Positions 35,124 to 43,136 of a stretch of DNA of 62,050 nucleotides are shown piece by piece. Numbering within the stretch: position 1 is the stretch's first letter; every line of letters begins with the position of its first letter. Source of the DNA: Bacteroidaceae bacterium (GTDB lineage: Bacteria; Bacteroidota; Bacteroidia; Bacteroidales; Bacteroidaceae); assembly GCA_024699495.1 (NCBI GenBank), contig JAILPK010000060.1:1-62050 (forward strand), written 5' to 3'. Below the pieces are notes generated by a model. It ran no database searches and was not told where the DNA came from. It saw nothing but the letters and a program-made list of their open reading frames with translations. Position numbers and translations under genes: made by a program.

Positions 35124-37244
35124 TCAGAATTGCCATCCACGGAACAAGAGGCCACTGCCTTTTAGTTCTGCGCCGAAATAGAAGCCCACGTTCGTAGGTT
35201 GGTTGTATGCCACATTCTGCATTGTGACGCTGTGACGATAAACAGGGTCAGCAAGGAAAGTGTGGAAACGATATTGAGTGGATATCGGAGAGATATAGAT
35301 TCGAAGCGAACTACTGTCTTTAGTGCGTACTACGACCTCCTCACGCCAGTCGCCGATGATGTCAGCGCAGAGGCTTGGATTGGACTTCGTCCCATTATTG
35401 AAGGAGCAATCTCTGAACTTTATTATGTCCACACATGACTTGGAGCCGGAGAAATCATAATGCTGCAGACCGGCGAAGCCCTCGCCTGCATCTCCCTGCT
35501 CGTCCTGCTGGGTTTGTAGAGCCGGCTTTCTGTATTTTGACACCGTCTCGTGGTCGAGAAATTCCCGCAGCAGGTCGCCATCCCACCAAATACCGAAATT
35601 TATAGGTATGCGGGCAGTGCTGTCAATCACCTCGCCCCGCAGATTACAAATTCCTCCGGAAGCCGCCGACCACATCTCCAGCCCCGGGTTTGAGGCATCG
35701 ATATCAGCAGCCATGCAGCGGCCTACGTCTTTGTGTGAGAGAATCTGGAAAATTACATTACCTGTGCGTGCGTCGCGAAGATCAGAGCCGTCCCGTTTAT
35801 TCTCGTGACAATCCCACACATAGAGCGGAGCCCCGAGCGAGAACGAAGTGAGATGCATGGCATCACCATGACCGAAACCTGTGTTGTAGAGACCGATTCC
35901 GTCGTTGTCAACAGCCATCGAACCGTAGGTTATCTCGTCGCATCCGTCGCCATCGACATCAGCAATGCGGAGGTTGTGGTTTCCCTGGCCGCCATATGTG
36001 AATAATGGTTTGCCGTCTTTCTGAGGAGTATTTCGCGCCACCTGAGTCAGCTTTGAAGAACCGTCAGAGCCTGGCAGCAGGCTCCCGTTGGTATCAAAGA
36101 GCCAGCGCAACTTCAATTTCTTACCGTCGAAATCATAAGCAGCAATGGCTGTTCGTGTATAATAGCCGCGACACATTAAGGCGCTGAGATGTTCGCCGTC
36201 AAGATAAGCCGTGGCAGCCAGGAAACGGTCCGAACGGTTGGCGTAGTTATCTCCCCAAGCGGTCAGTTCACCCCTTTGAGGCACATAATCCACGGTGCTG
36301 ATGGCTCGGCCAGTCTTCCCGTCGAAGCAAGTGAGCCACTCTGGTCCCTTGAATATGAAACCACCCTTGCGGGATCTCTTATCCATAGGCTGCGGCCATG
36401 CAGGCCCACGGAACTGCTCATTGGGATTTCCGTTGGCCTGATAAGAACTGTTGTCCAATGTGCGGCGATGGTCAGCCTGCGGGTCACCAAGCACGTTGCC
36501 TTTCCCGTCGATTGTCCCGTCGGAAGTGCGACAAATCAGTTCGGCACGTCCGTTGCCGTCAAAGTCAGCCACGAGGAACTGAGTATAATGAGCTCCAGAA
36601 CGTATGTTCCTGCCGAGATTAACGCGCCACATCAATTTGCCGTCAAGACGGTAAGCATCGATAAGAGTAGGTGATGTGAGTCCGCTCTGAGAGTTGTCCC
36701 TGCTGTCAGATGGGTCCCACTTTAGAATTATCTCCATCTGCCCGTCGCCATCCAAGTCTGCAGCGGTGGCATCGTTGGCAGAATATCGGATATGGGAGAT
36801 GGTCCTACCGTTGGCAACGACAGGAATACTGTCAGGGCGCTGCAGAGGAATATTCAAATAACCCAGGGGGGAGTCGGGCGCAACAGTCCACTGAGCCTTG
36901 TCTTCCTTAATTTTCTTCTTCCCGCTCACAGCCTTCAGGCTATAAGTCGCTTTTTTGCCGGCTGGAAGCATGTCTTTGACAAATGTAGGCTGACCGGCTC
37001 CGACCACTGCCACCGTCTCTTTGCCGTTGCGAACGACTCTGAATTCCACATCAGAGGGGTCTGAAGGCAGATAGCGCCAAGAGATGGCTACGCTGTCGGG
37101 TGAAATACGGAAAGCCACAATGCCACGGTTCAGTTTTTCGGTCTGTAACTTGGAGAAGTCATAGTTCGTTTGTGACTTAGCTGAAATGACTGATGCCAGC
37201 ATGCAGCAAAGAAGCATCTCGAATGAATGGATTAGCTTTTTCAT
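35124..37244 (-). CDS. PL11 rhamnogalacturonan lyase
   Basis: A 706-residue secreted polysaccharide lyase that cleaves the rhamnogalacturonan I backbone of pectin by beta-elimination. Signal peptide 1-24. The N-terminal Ig-like part has LNRGIVAFRISPDSVAISWR; the eight-bladed propeller carries repeated Ca-binding-like loops (AADLDGDGQ, VADFDGNGRAE, IADVDGDGCDE, AADIDASNPG, CADIIGDWREE). The C-terminal YNQPTNVGFYFG is typical of the family. Its 15-base distance to the GNAT gene suggests transcription with it and with manC. Confidence 0.93.
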   Translation of the reverse strand: MKKLIHSFEMLLCCMLASVISAKSQTNYDFSKLQTEKLNRGIVAFRISPDSVAISWRYLPSDPSDVEFRVVRNGKETVAVVGAGQPTFVKDMLPAGKKATYSLKAVSGKKKIKEDKAQWTVAPDSPLGYLNIPLQRPDSIPVVANGRTISHIRYSANDATAADLDGDGQMEIILKWDPSDSRDNSQSGLTSPTLIDAYRLDGKLMWRVNLGRNIRSGAHYTQFLVADFDGNGRAELICRTSDGTIDGKGNVLGDPQADHRRTLDNSSYQANGNPNEQFRGPAWPQPMDKRSRKGGFIFKGPEWLTCFDGKTGRAISTVDYVPQRGELTAWGDNYANRSDRFLAATAYLDGEHLSALMCRGYYTRTAIAAYDFDGKKLKLRWLFDTNGSLLPGSDGSSKLTQVARNTPQKDGKPLFTYGGQGNHNLRIADVDGDGCDEITYGSMAVDNDGIGLYNTGFGHGDAMHLTSFSLGAPLYVWDCHENKRDGSDLRDARTGNVIFQILSHKDVGRCMAADIDASNPGLEMWSAASGGICNLRGEVIDSTARIPINFGIWWDGDLLREFLDHETVSKYRKPALQTQQDEQGDAGEGFAGLQHYDFSGSKSCVDIIKFRDCSFNNGTKSNPSLCADIIGDWREEVVVRTKDSSSLRIYISPISTQYRFHTFLADPVYRHSVTMQNVAYNQPTNVGFYFGAELKGSGLLFRGWQF

Positions 37245-37259
37245 AATGTGGAATTGAAA

Positions 37260-37760
37260 TTAGAGGAATAGCTGCCACACAGCAACGTCAGTATATGAGT
37301 TATCTGGAAGCCTCAGCCACGAATCGAGGGTCGCGGTATGGCGAAATGAGGCAGAGGCGAAGAGGTGCATTGCCGGAGTGTTGGTGACCGCAATCAAGGC
37401 GTAGATCTGACGTAGATGCAAACGTGCAGAGAATCCCTTCAGAGCCTCGACCACAGGGAGTGATATATGCTTGCCCTGCCATTCAGGAAGAAGGCATAAA
37501 CCGATCTGGGCACGCCCATGCTGCGGGTCAAAATCAGTCAGGTCAACAAGTCCTACCGGCTCAGAACCACAGACTGCGACCAAGCGCACCTGCTTGTCTG
37601 CAAAGATGTCGCTGGTGTTGTCCTGAAGATATTGCCGAAGAACAAAACGTGAGTACGGAACGTTGGTAGGGCCCCAATGCCAATAATCAGGGTTGTTCTC
37701 AATACGATAGAGCAGTTCGAGGTCTTCCGGCTCCAAAGCCCTGAGGGTTATGCTGTTCAT
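37260..37760 (-). CDS. GNAT-family N-acetyltransferase
   Basis: A 166-residue acetyltransferase of the RimJ/SpeG-like group (ITLRALEPEDLELLYRIENN at the start, IGLCLLPEWQGKHI as the acetyl-CoA loop region, NTPAMHLFASASF near the end). The ATG at 37760 overlaps the manC stop codon as ATGA, which points to translational coupling; an upstream in-frame start at 37805 would lie inside manC. Substrate unknown. Clustered with a nucleotide-sugar gene it might acetylate a sugar, but polyamine or protein substrates are equally possible. Confidence 0.85.
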   Translation of the reverse strand: MNSITLRALEPEDLELLYRIENNPDYWHWGPTNVPYSRFVLRQYLQDNTSDIFADKQVRLVAVCGSEPVGLVDLTDFDPQHGRAQIGLCLLPEWQGKHISLPVVEALKGFSARLHLRQIYALIAVTNTPAMHLFASASFRHTATLDSWLRLPDNSYTDVAVWQLFL

Positions 37761-38821
37761 GCCTGGCCGAATTTGGAAATACGCTGCTCCTCTGAGAGAC
37801 GGCATATAAGCAGTTGGTCGTCCTGTTCAGCAACGATAAAGCCGTCCAGTCCCTGAACAACCACTTTCCGTTCGCCGAGAGTATGTATTATGCAGTTGGA
37901 AGTCTCGTAAAGACTGATGTCCGGACCGATGCACACATTGTTGTTTGCGTCACACGCTGACTGGTCACGCAGTGAGCCCCATGTGCCAAGGTCGCTCCAT
38001 CCGAAGGAAGCGGGAAAGACAAAAATCTCTTCAGCCTTCTCCATTACGGCATAGTCAATAGATATAGATTCGCATTGCGGGAATCTGCGGTTTATTTCCT
38101 GCTGCTCCTCAGGGGTGCCATAGACCGGAAACATATCTTCGAATATACGCGAGAGCTCCGGTTGATATATTCTCAGCGCGTTGACTATGGTGCTTACCCT
38201 GAAGAGGAAAAGGCCGCTGTTCCAGAAGAAATTGCTCTGTCGGATATATTTCTGTGCTGTATCTGAATCCGGCTTCTCATGGAAGGAGTCAACACGATAA
38301 ATCTCTTTGTTTCTGGGGCAGGCAGAACTCAAATCAGCCTGGATATATCCGTAGCCCGTTTCGGGTCTTGTGGGTTTCATTCCGAGCGTAACTATCGAAT
38401 CGCTTTCGGAGGTGAAGGAAAGAGCACTTCTGATCACGCGCTGAAACTCACGGATATCCATAACTATATGATCGGCAGGTGATACCACGATGTTAGCGCG
38501 GGGGTCAACGGATTTTATACGCCAGCTGACATAAGCTATGCACGGTGCTGTATTGCGGCGGACGGGCTCGAGCAAAATATGGTCATTGGGCACTTCCGGC
38601 AGTTGTTCACGTACAAGTGAGGCATAGCGATCTGAAGTCACTATCCATGTGCGTTCGGGAGGGCAAATCCCTTCAAAACGTTCAGCAGCCATCTGCAACA
38701 ATGTTTTACCGCAACCGAGCACATCTATAAACTGTTTGGGGCAGTCCATAGTGCTCATCGGCCAGAAACGGCTTCCGATACCGCCGGCCATGATTACAAG
38801 ATGATTCCTGTCATTTGCCAT
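37757..38821 (-). CDS. manC: Mannose-1-phosphate guanylyltransferase
   Basis: Makes GDP-mannose from mannose 1-phosphate and GTP, feeding capsule, LPS and GDP-fucose synthesis. The 354-residue product has the nucleotidyltransferase signature VIMAGGIGSRFWPMS at residue 10, VSPADHIV near 115, ETGYGYIQ near 155, FHEKPD, FFWNSGLFLF near 198 and FGWSDLGTWGSL near 273. The phosphomannose isomerase domain of bifunctional homologues is absent. It heads a minus-strand set with the GNAT and PL11 genes. Confidence 0.93.
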   Translation of the reverse strand: MANDRNHLVIMAGGIGSRFWPMSTMDCPKQFIDVLGCGKTLLQMAAERFEGICPPERTWIVTSDRYASLVREQLPEVPNDHILLEPVRRNTAPCIAYVSWRIKSVDPRANIVVSPADHIVMDIREFQRVIRSALSFTSESDSIVTLGMKPTRPETGYGYIQADLSSACPRNKEIYRVDSFHEKPDSDTAQKYIRQSNFFWNSGLFLFRVSTIVNALRIYQPELSRIFEDMFPVYGTPEEQQEINRRFPQCESISIDYAVMEKAEEIFVFPASFGWSDLGTWGSLRDQSACDANNNVCIGPDISLYETSNCIIHTLGERKVVVQGLDGFIVAEQDDQLLICRLSEEQRISKFGQA

Positions 38822-38898
38822 ATATATATATATTAACGAGATAGTAATTAGATGTTCAATTAGATATTCAATAACGCCATCAACTGATATGCCCCGCC

Positions 38899-39270
38899 TT
38901 ACTCTACTTGCATAATTACATTTACCTGGCGGGTTCGGGAGCCAAGAGTGATGTAAAACGAATCGGAATACTCACCTGGTGTATAACCTGAGCGGTCCAC
39001 ATAAATCATGAAGGAATCGGTACCACCGGCGGCGATTCTTCCGGATGTGGGTTCGCAGGTGATCCACCATACTTCGTTGGTCACACGCCATCTGTTTGCT
39101 ACAGAATCCTCATTGATTAGCCTGAGCATCCACGAGGAGTCCTGCGGTCCGAACGTAATAGTCGGTATGGCACGGCCTTGTGGTTCTGAGATATCTGCTT
39201 CCTTGGAGCAGCTGAGGAATATTGCCATCGAGAACAGCATCAAACCGGAAAAAAACAAAAGATTTCTCAT
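38899..39270 (-). CDS. Small lipoprotein with a BACON-like domain
   Basis: A 123-residue protein with a signal peptide and lipobox (IFLSCSKE, Cys21), followed by one small beta-sandwich of about 90 residues. The pattern NEVWWITCEPTSGRIAAGGTDSF...VD...GEYSDSFYITLG...VNVIMQV is that of BACON-like domains, which are usually carbohydrate- or mucin-binding parts of larger proteins. A free single domain is unusual. It lies between manC and sdaA with gaps of 77 and 124 bases; no promoter box was recognised. Confidence 0.7.
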   Translation of the reverse strand: MRNLLFFSGLMLFSMAIFLSCSKEADISEPQGRAIPTITFGPQDSSWMLRLINEDSVANRWRVTNEVWWITCEPTSGRIAAGGTDSFMIYVDRSGYTPGEYSDSFYITLGSRTRQVNVIMQVE

Positions 39271-39394
39271 GTTGTTAATGTATGATTATGTTTTATCACC
39301 AGGAACGGCAGTCATAGAAGGCTAATCATTAAGAAGACGAGCCGTTAGACATTTCAGTCATCAGCGGGCCATGCTGACATCACACGAGTCGGTC

Positions 39395-40594
39395 TCATTG
39401 TTCTATCTTTGCAAGCCCGCCCTCAGAAGTCTCTTTGTAGAGTGAGGGAATATCATGGCCCGTCTGCTTCATCACTCGCACTACGCGGTCGAAACTGACG
39501 CGGTGCTGCCCGTCAGAGAGAGAAGCATAGAAATTGGCATCAAGAGCGCGCGCAGCAGCAAAAGCGTTGCGCTCAATACATGGAATCTGGACATATCCGC
39601 ATACGGGGTCACAGGTCATGCCCAGATGGTGTTCAAGCCCCATTTCTGCAGCATATTCTATTTGAGTTACAGAACCGCCAAACAGCTGGCACGCAGCAGC
39701 CGACGCCATGGCACAAGCGACACCCACCTCGCCCTGACAACCGACATCTGCGCCTGAAATACTGGCATTAAATTTCACTAAATTTCCCACTAGGCCGGCA
39801 GTAGCCAAAGCATGCAGGATACGCTCTTCGGAGAAGCGGTGGTTATGTCCCAGATGATACAACACCGCGGGCAGAACGCCGCATGAACCGCAGGTGGGAG
39901 CAGTGACAATCTTTCCGCCAGAAGCATTCTCTTCGCTTACGGCAAGCGCATAGGCATAGACCAAGCCGGAGCTCTGAAGACTGGCCTTATACCCCATAGC
40001 CTTGGTATAATAAATTGGCGCCTTGCGCTGCAGACCAAGCGGCCCAGGCAAGACTCCCTCATGGTCTATACCGCGCTCTACGGACTCACACATGACCTGC
40101 CATATCTCATGAAGGAAATCCCATATCTCGCGCCCTTCGCACTTCTCGACATATTCCCAGAAGGAGCGTCCCTTGGCCTGACACCATTCGATTATATCTT
40201 TCATAGTGGTCAAATCATAGACCAGCTCGGGGGTGATAGTGTCATTGTTACCCTCGCTCAGAGCACCGCCGCCTATGCTATATACTATCCAAGCATCGGT
40301 TAAGGAGCCATCTGGTTCCACACATGCAAAACGCATCCCGTTGGGGTGATAAGGAAGAAAGGTCTTCGGCTCCCAATGTACGGCCACCGGTCCATTATCC
40401 TTCAAAACATTCATGATGGCCACATCAGTCATGTGTCCGTGTCCTGTGGCTGCCAGACTCCCATAGAGCACAACGTCAAAAGCCTTGGCTTCGGGATGTC
40501 TCTGCAGATAGATAGCTGCAGCAGACTGCGGCCCCATGGTGTGAGACGACGACGGGCCGATGCCTATGCGATATAATTGATGTAATGACTCCAT
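39395..40594 (-). CDS. sdaA: L-serine dehydratase (iron-sulfur type)
   Basis: Deaminates serine to pyruvate and ammonia with a [4Fe-4S] cluster. The 399-residue single-chain protein has the beta part at the N-terminus (YRIGIGPSSSHTMGPQSAA) and the alpha part after about 130. Cluster Cys candidates are in TCGSCGVLPAV and CDPVCGYVQIPC near 340, with the closing motif GHDIPSLYKETSEGGLAKI. It is transcribed alone from the -7 box at 40655-40662, divergent from the Phe/Tyr operon. Confidence 0.93.
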   Translation of the reverse strand: MESLHQLYRIGIGPSSSHTMGPQSAAAIYLQRHPEAKAFDVVLYGSLAATGHGHMTDVAIMNVLKDNGPVAVHWEPKTFLPYHPNGMRFACVEPDGSLTDAWIVYSIGGGALSEGNNDTITPELVYDLTTMKDIIEWCQAKGRSFWEYVEKCEGREIWDFLHEIWQVMCESVERGIDHEGVLPGPLGLQRKAPIYYTKAMGYKASLQSSGLVYAYALAVSEENASGGKIVTAPTCGSCGVLPAVLYHLGHNHRFSEERILHALATAGLVGNLVKFNASISGADVGCQGEVGVACAMASAAACQLFGGSVTQIEYAAEMGLEHHLGMTCDPVCGYVQIPCIERNAFAAARALDANFYASLSDGQHRVSFDRVVRVMKQTGHDIPSLYKETSEGGLAKIEQ

Positions 40595-40654
40595 AATCCT
40601 CGTGACGTCAAAATAGCAGGCCCTCGGAAAGAGGTTATTTTTTATTCACGAGGG

Positions 40655-40662
40655 CAAAGGTA
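40655..40662 (-). promoter_or_regulatory. -7 box of sdaA
   Basis: TACCTTTG on the minus strand fits TAnnTTTG; no -33 box stands at the standard distance. The leader would be about 55 bases. Confidence 0.55.
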
Positions 40663-40723
40663 ATATAAAAACATGTATCAAAGTGTCAAAATGATGTTTT
40701 TTTTGAAAAATATTGTGATTTTG

Positions 40724-40754
40724 TTGCGGATTTAAAGAAAAACACCTACTTTTG
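40724..40754 (+). promoter_or_regulatory. Promoter of the Phe/Tyr operon
   Basis: TTG (40724-40726), a 20-base spacer and TACTTTTG (40747-40754) fit the Bacteroidota consensus. Transcription would begin near 40761, so the leader peptide and attenuator are inside the transcript. Confidence 0.75.
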
Positions 40755-40805
40755 CGCCGCATTTAAGAAAACAAGTGCAAAAATACACATTAAATATTTA
40801 TTAAT

Positions 40806-40859
40806 ATGATGCACAACTTTTACTTCTACTCCTATTTTTACTTTACCCAGAAAAGGTGA
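40806..40859 (+). CDS. Phe/Tyr-rich attenuator leader peptide
   Basis: A 17-codon frame, ATG to TGA, encodes MMHNFYFYSYFYFTQKR. It has four Phe codons (positions 5, 7, 11, 13) and four Tyr codons (6, 8, 10, 12), eight of nine consecutive codons. It starts about 45 bases after the predicted transcription start and is followed by a terminator 65 bases later and then by genes that make Phe and Tyr. Placement and content match amino-acid leader peptides such as that of enterobacterial pheA, although the sequence is different. Its translation would report the charging of both tRNAs. Confidence 0.85.
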   Translation: MMHNFYFYSYFYFTQKR

Positions 40860-40960
40860 AGCGGGAGTTCGTTACAGTTAGTTGAGCATTTTGACAAGAC
40901 CTGAAGGACAATAAAAATACAAGAAACCCGCTTCCCAAACAAGGAGCGGGTTTTCTTTTT
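40858..40960 (+). promoter_or_regulatory. Attenuator: antiterminator and rho-independent terminator
   Basis: Terminator: AAACCCGCTTC (40924-40934) pairs with GAGCGGGTTT (to 40953; nine perfect pairs plus a G-U and a C-G), followed by TTTTCTTTTT (40951-40960). Antiterminator: GAAGCGGG (40858-40865), which overlaps the leader stop codon, is perfectly complementary to CCCGCTTC (40927-40934), the 5' arm of the terminator. The two pairings exclude each other. A ribosome at the leader stop would mask 40858-40865 and allow termination; one stalled on Phe or Tyr codons would leave it free. Confidence 0.85.
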
Positions 40961-40981
40961 AATAACAATAAACACAAAAAC

Positions 40982-41812
40982 ATGAAACGCATCGCTATAC
41001 AAGGCATAAAAGGCAGTTTCCACGACATCGCAGCACATCAGTTTTTCAAGGATGAGCAGGTGCAGCTAATCTGCTGCTCCACATTTGAGCAGGTCTATGA
41101 AACCGTGAAAAATGATCCCACTGTCATCGCCATGACAGCCATAGAAAACACCATTGCAGGTTCGCTGCTGCACAACTACGAATTGCTGAGAGAGAGCGGG
41201 ACGACAGTAGTTGGTGAATACAAGCTCCATATAACACACAGCATCTGCTGTCTGCCTGAAGATGACTGGGACTCCATAACCGAGGTTCATTCACATCCCG
41301 TTGCGCTGATGCAGGTAAGACATTACCTCGAAAAGCATCCCGACTATAGGGTAGTTGAAGGCGGAGACACTGCGGGATCGGCCCGGATGATTGCCGAAGG
41401 ACACCACAATGGGTGGGCTGCGATATGCCATGCTGATGCTGCCAGACTATATGGCCTCAAGGTGCTGGAGGAAGGCATCGAGGACAACAAGCATAACTAT
41501 ACTCGGTTTCTCGTGTGTTCCACTCCGCAGAAGGCCGACCTGCTGCGCCCTATCACAGAGGTCAACAAATCCAGCATCGTATTCGCTTTGCCACACGAGG
41601 AAGGAAGCCTCTCGGCAGTGCTTGCCATTCTCTCGTTCTACAAAATCAACCTGACGAAGATTCAGTCGCTGCCTATCATCGGCCGTGAGTGGGAATATCT
41701 GTTTTACGTGGATGTGGTATTCAACTCCTTAGTCAGATATCGTCAGGCTATCGATGCCATCATTCCGCTGACAAGAGAACTAAAGATACTCGGCGAATAC
41801 AGCCAGATTTAA
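40982..41812 (+). CDS. pheA: Prephenate dehydratase
   Basis: Converts prephenate to phenylpyruvate, the Phe branch. The 276-residue protein has the periplasmic-binding-like catalytic domain (about 1-180; IQGIKGSFHDIAAHQFF, AIENTIAGSLLHNYELL, and HNYTRFLV with the catalytic Thr) and a C-terminal ACT domain (about 197-270; FALPHEEGSLSAVLAILSFYKINLTKIQS) for Phe feedback. The usual ESRP motif reads QSLP, a moderate variant. No chorismate mutase is fused here; it is on the DAHP synthase two genes on. First structural gene of the attenuated operon. Confidence 0.95.
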   Translation: MKRIAIQGIKGSFHDIAAHQFFKDEQVQLICCSTFEQVYETVKNDPTVIAMTAIENTIAGSLLHNYELLRESGTTVVGEYKLHITHSICCLPEDDWDSITEVHSHPVALMQVRHYLEKHPDYRVVEGGDTAGSARMIAEGHHNGWAAICHADAARLYGLKVLEEGIEDNKHNYTRFLVCSTPQKADLLRPITEVNKSSIVFALPHEEGSLSAVLAILSFYKINLTKIQSLPIIGREWEYLFYVDVVFNSLVRYRQAIDAIIPLTRELKILGEYSQI

Positions 41813-41898
41813 AGCGCATAAAGACCTGCGCCGAAATCATAAAGGCAGACAGCATAAAAACAACAACAACACAGACAGACAAACACATTCCGACAATT

Positions 41899-43092
41899 AT
41901 GATACAACCAGCAGAAAGACTCAGTTTGGTGACTGAATACTACTTCAGCCGCAAGCTAAAAGAGGTGGCCCGCCTCAATGCAGAGGGAAAGAATATCATC
42001 TCCCTGGCCATAGGTAGCCCCGACATGCCGCCAAGCGAGAGAACCATTGAAACGCTCTGCAGGGAAGCACGGAAGCCGGATGGCCACGGTTACCAACCCA
42101 CCGTAGGCACGCCTGAATTGCGTCAGGCGATGGCCGCCTTCTACAAGCGGTGGTATGACGTGACGCTCGACCCCGCAACAGAAATCCAACCTCTCATAGG
42201 GTCCAAGGAAGGCATCCTGCATGTCACGCTTGCGCTGGTTAATCCCGGCGACAGGGTTCTGGTTCCCAATCCCGGATACCCTACTTATACATCCCTGCCC
42301 AGGCTGTTGGGGGCTAAGATTATCAACTACGACCTGACTGAAGCCACTGAGTGGCAGCCTGATTTTGAACAGTTGGAGAAGCTGGTCACAGCTCCGTCGT
42401 CCGACGGCCCCTTCAAGATGATTTGGGTAAACTACCCGAACATGCCCACCGGAGCGCCTGCAAGAATGGAGACGTTTGAGCGGCTGGTCTCTTTTGCCCG
42501 CCGCCACGGGATTGTCGTTGTTCATGACAACCCTTATAGTTTCATTCTGGCAAAAGAAAGGCCCCTGTCCATACTCCAGATTGCCGGCGCTAAGGACGTT
42601 TGTATAGAGTTCAACTCCATGTCCAAGAGTCATAACATGCCGGGATGGCGAGTAGGAGTTCTGGCCACAAATGCAGAGTTCATCAAATGGATTCTCAAGG
42701 TCAAGACGAATATAGACAGTGGCACCTTCCGCGCTATGCAACTCGCTGCAGCCGAAGCTCTCACCAACAATGAAGCAGAATGGCATTATCACGCAAACGT
42801 GGAAACTTATGCAGAACGACGCGCTGTAGCCGAAGAGATTATGTCATCGTTGGGGTGCTCTTTCGACCCTCAACAAACGGGTATGTTTCTTTGGGGTAGA
42901 ATTCCTGAAAGATATGGCAATGCAGAAGAACTTACGGAAAAGGTTTTGCATGAGGCAAGGGTATTTATCACCCCCGGCTTTATCTTCGGATCCAACGGCG
43001 AGCGCTACATCCGCATCTCTCTCTGTGCCAAGAAAGAAAAGATGGAAGAGGCATTGCAGAGAATCAGGGAAATGCTGGCTTCCGGGAAATAA
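41899..43092 (+). CDS. Class I/II PLP aminotransferase (aromatic/aspartate type)
   Basis: A 397-residue fold-type I aminotransferase. PLP Lys243 is in SMSKSHNMPGWRVG; other motifs are IGSPDMPP, NPGYPTY, NYPNMPTGA and the C-terminal Arg in YIRISLC. In this operon it most likely transaminates phenylpyruvate and hydroxyphenylpyruvate, or prephenate, although relatives act in lysine synthesis. The ATG at 41899 follows pheA by 86 bases; an in-frame ATG at 41689 would overlap pheA by 124 bases and add a tail unlike the family, so I reject it. Confidence 0.9.
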   Translation: MIQPAERLSLVTEYYFSRKLKEVARLNAEGKNIISLAIGSPDMPPSERTIETLCREARKPDGHGYQPTVGTPELRQAMAAFYKRWYDVTLDPATEIQPLIGSKEGILHVTLALVNPGDRVLVPNPGYPTYTSLPRLLGAKIINYDLTEATEWQPDFEQLEKLVTAPSSDGPFKMIWVNYPNMPTGAPARMETFERLVSFARRHGIVVVHDNPYSFILAKERPLSILQIAGAKDVCIEFNSMSKSHNMPGWRVGVLATNAEFIKWILKVKTNIDSGTFRAMQLAAAEALTNNEAEWHYHANVETYAERRAVAEEIMSSLGCSFDPQQTGMFLWGRIPERYGNAEELTEKVLHEARVFITPGFIFGSNGERYIRISLCAKKEKMEEALQRIREMLASGK

Positions 43093-43136
43093 ATAAAACA
43101 AGAAAATGCATTAACAGAATAAACAAATAAATAAAA

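Noticed and set aside
37761..37805. Longer N-terminus for the GNAT gene
   Set aside because: It would extend into manC; the ATGA overlap at 37757-37760 gives a proper GNAT start.
41689..41898. In-frame ATG upstream of the aminotransferase start
   Set aside because: It overlaps pheA by 124 bases and would add a 70-residue extension that is not like any aminotransferase; the ATG at 41899 gives the family start.
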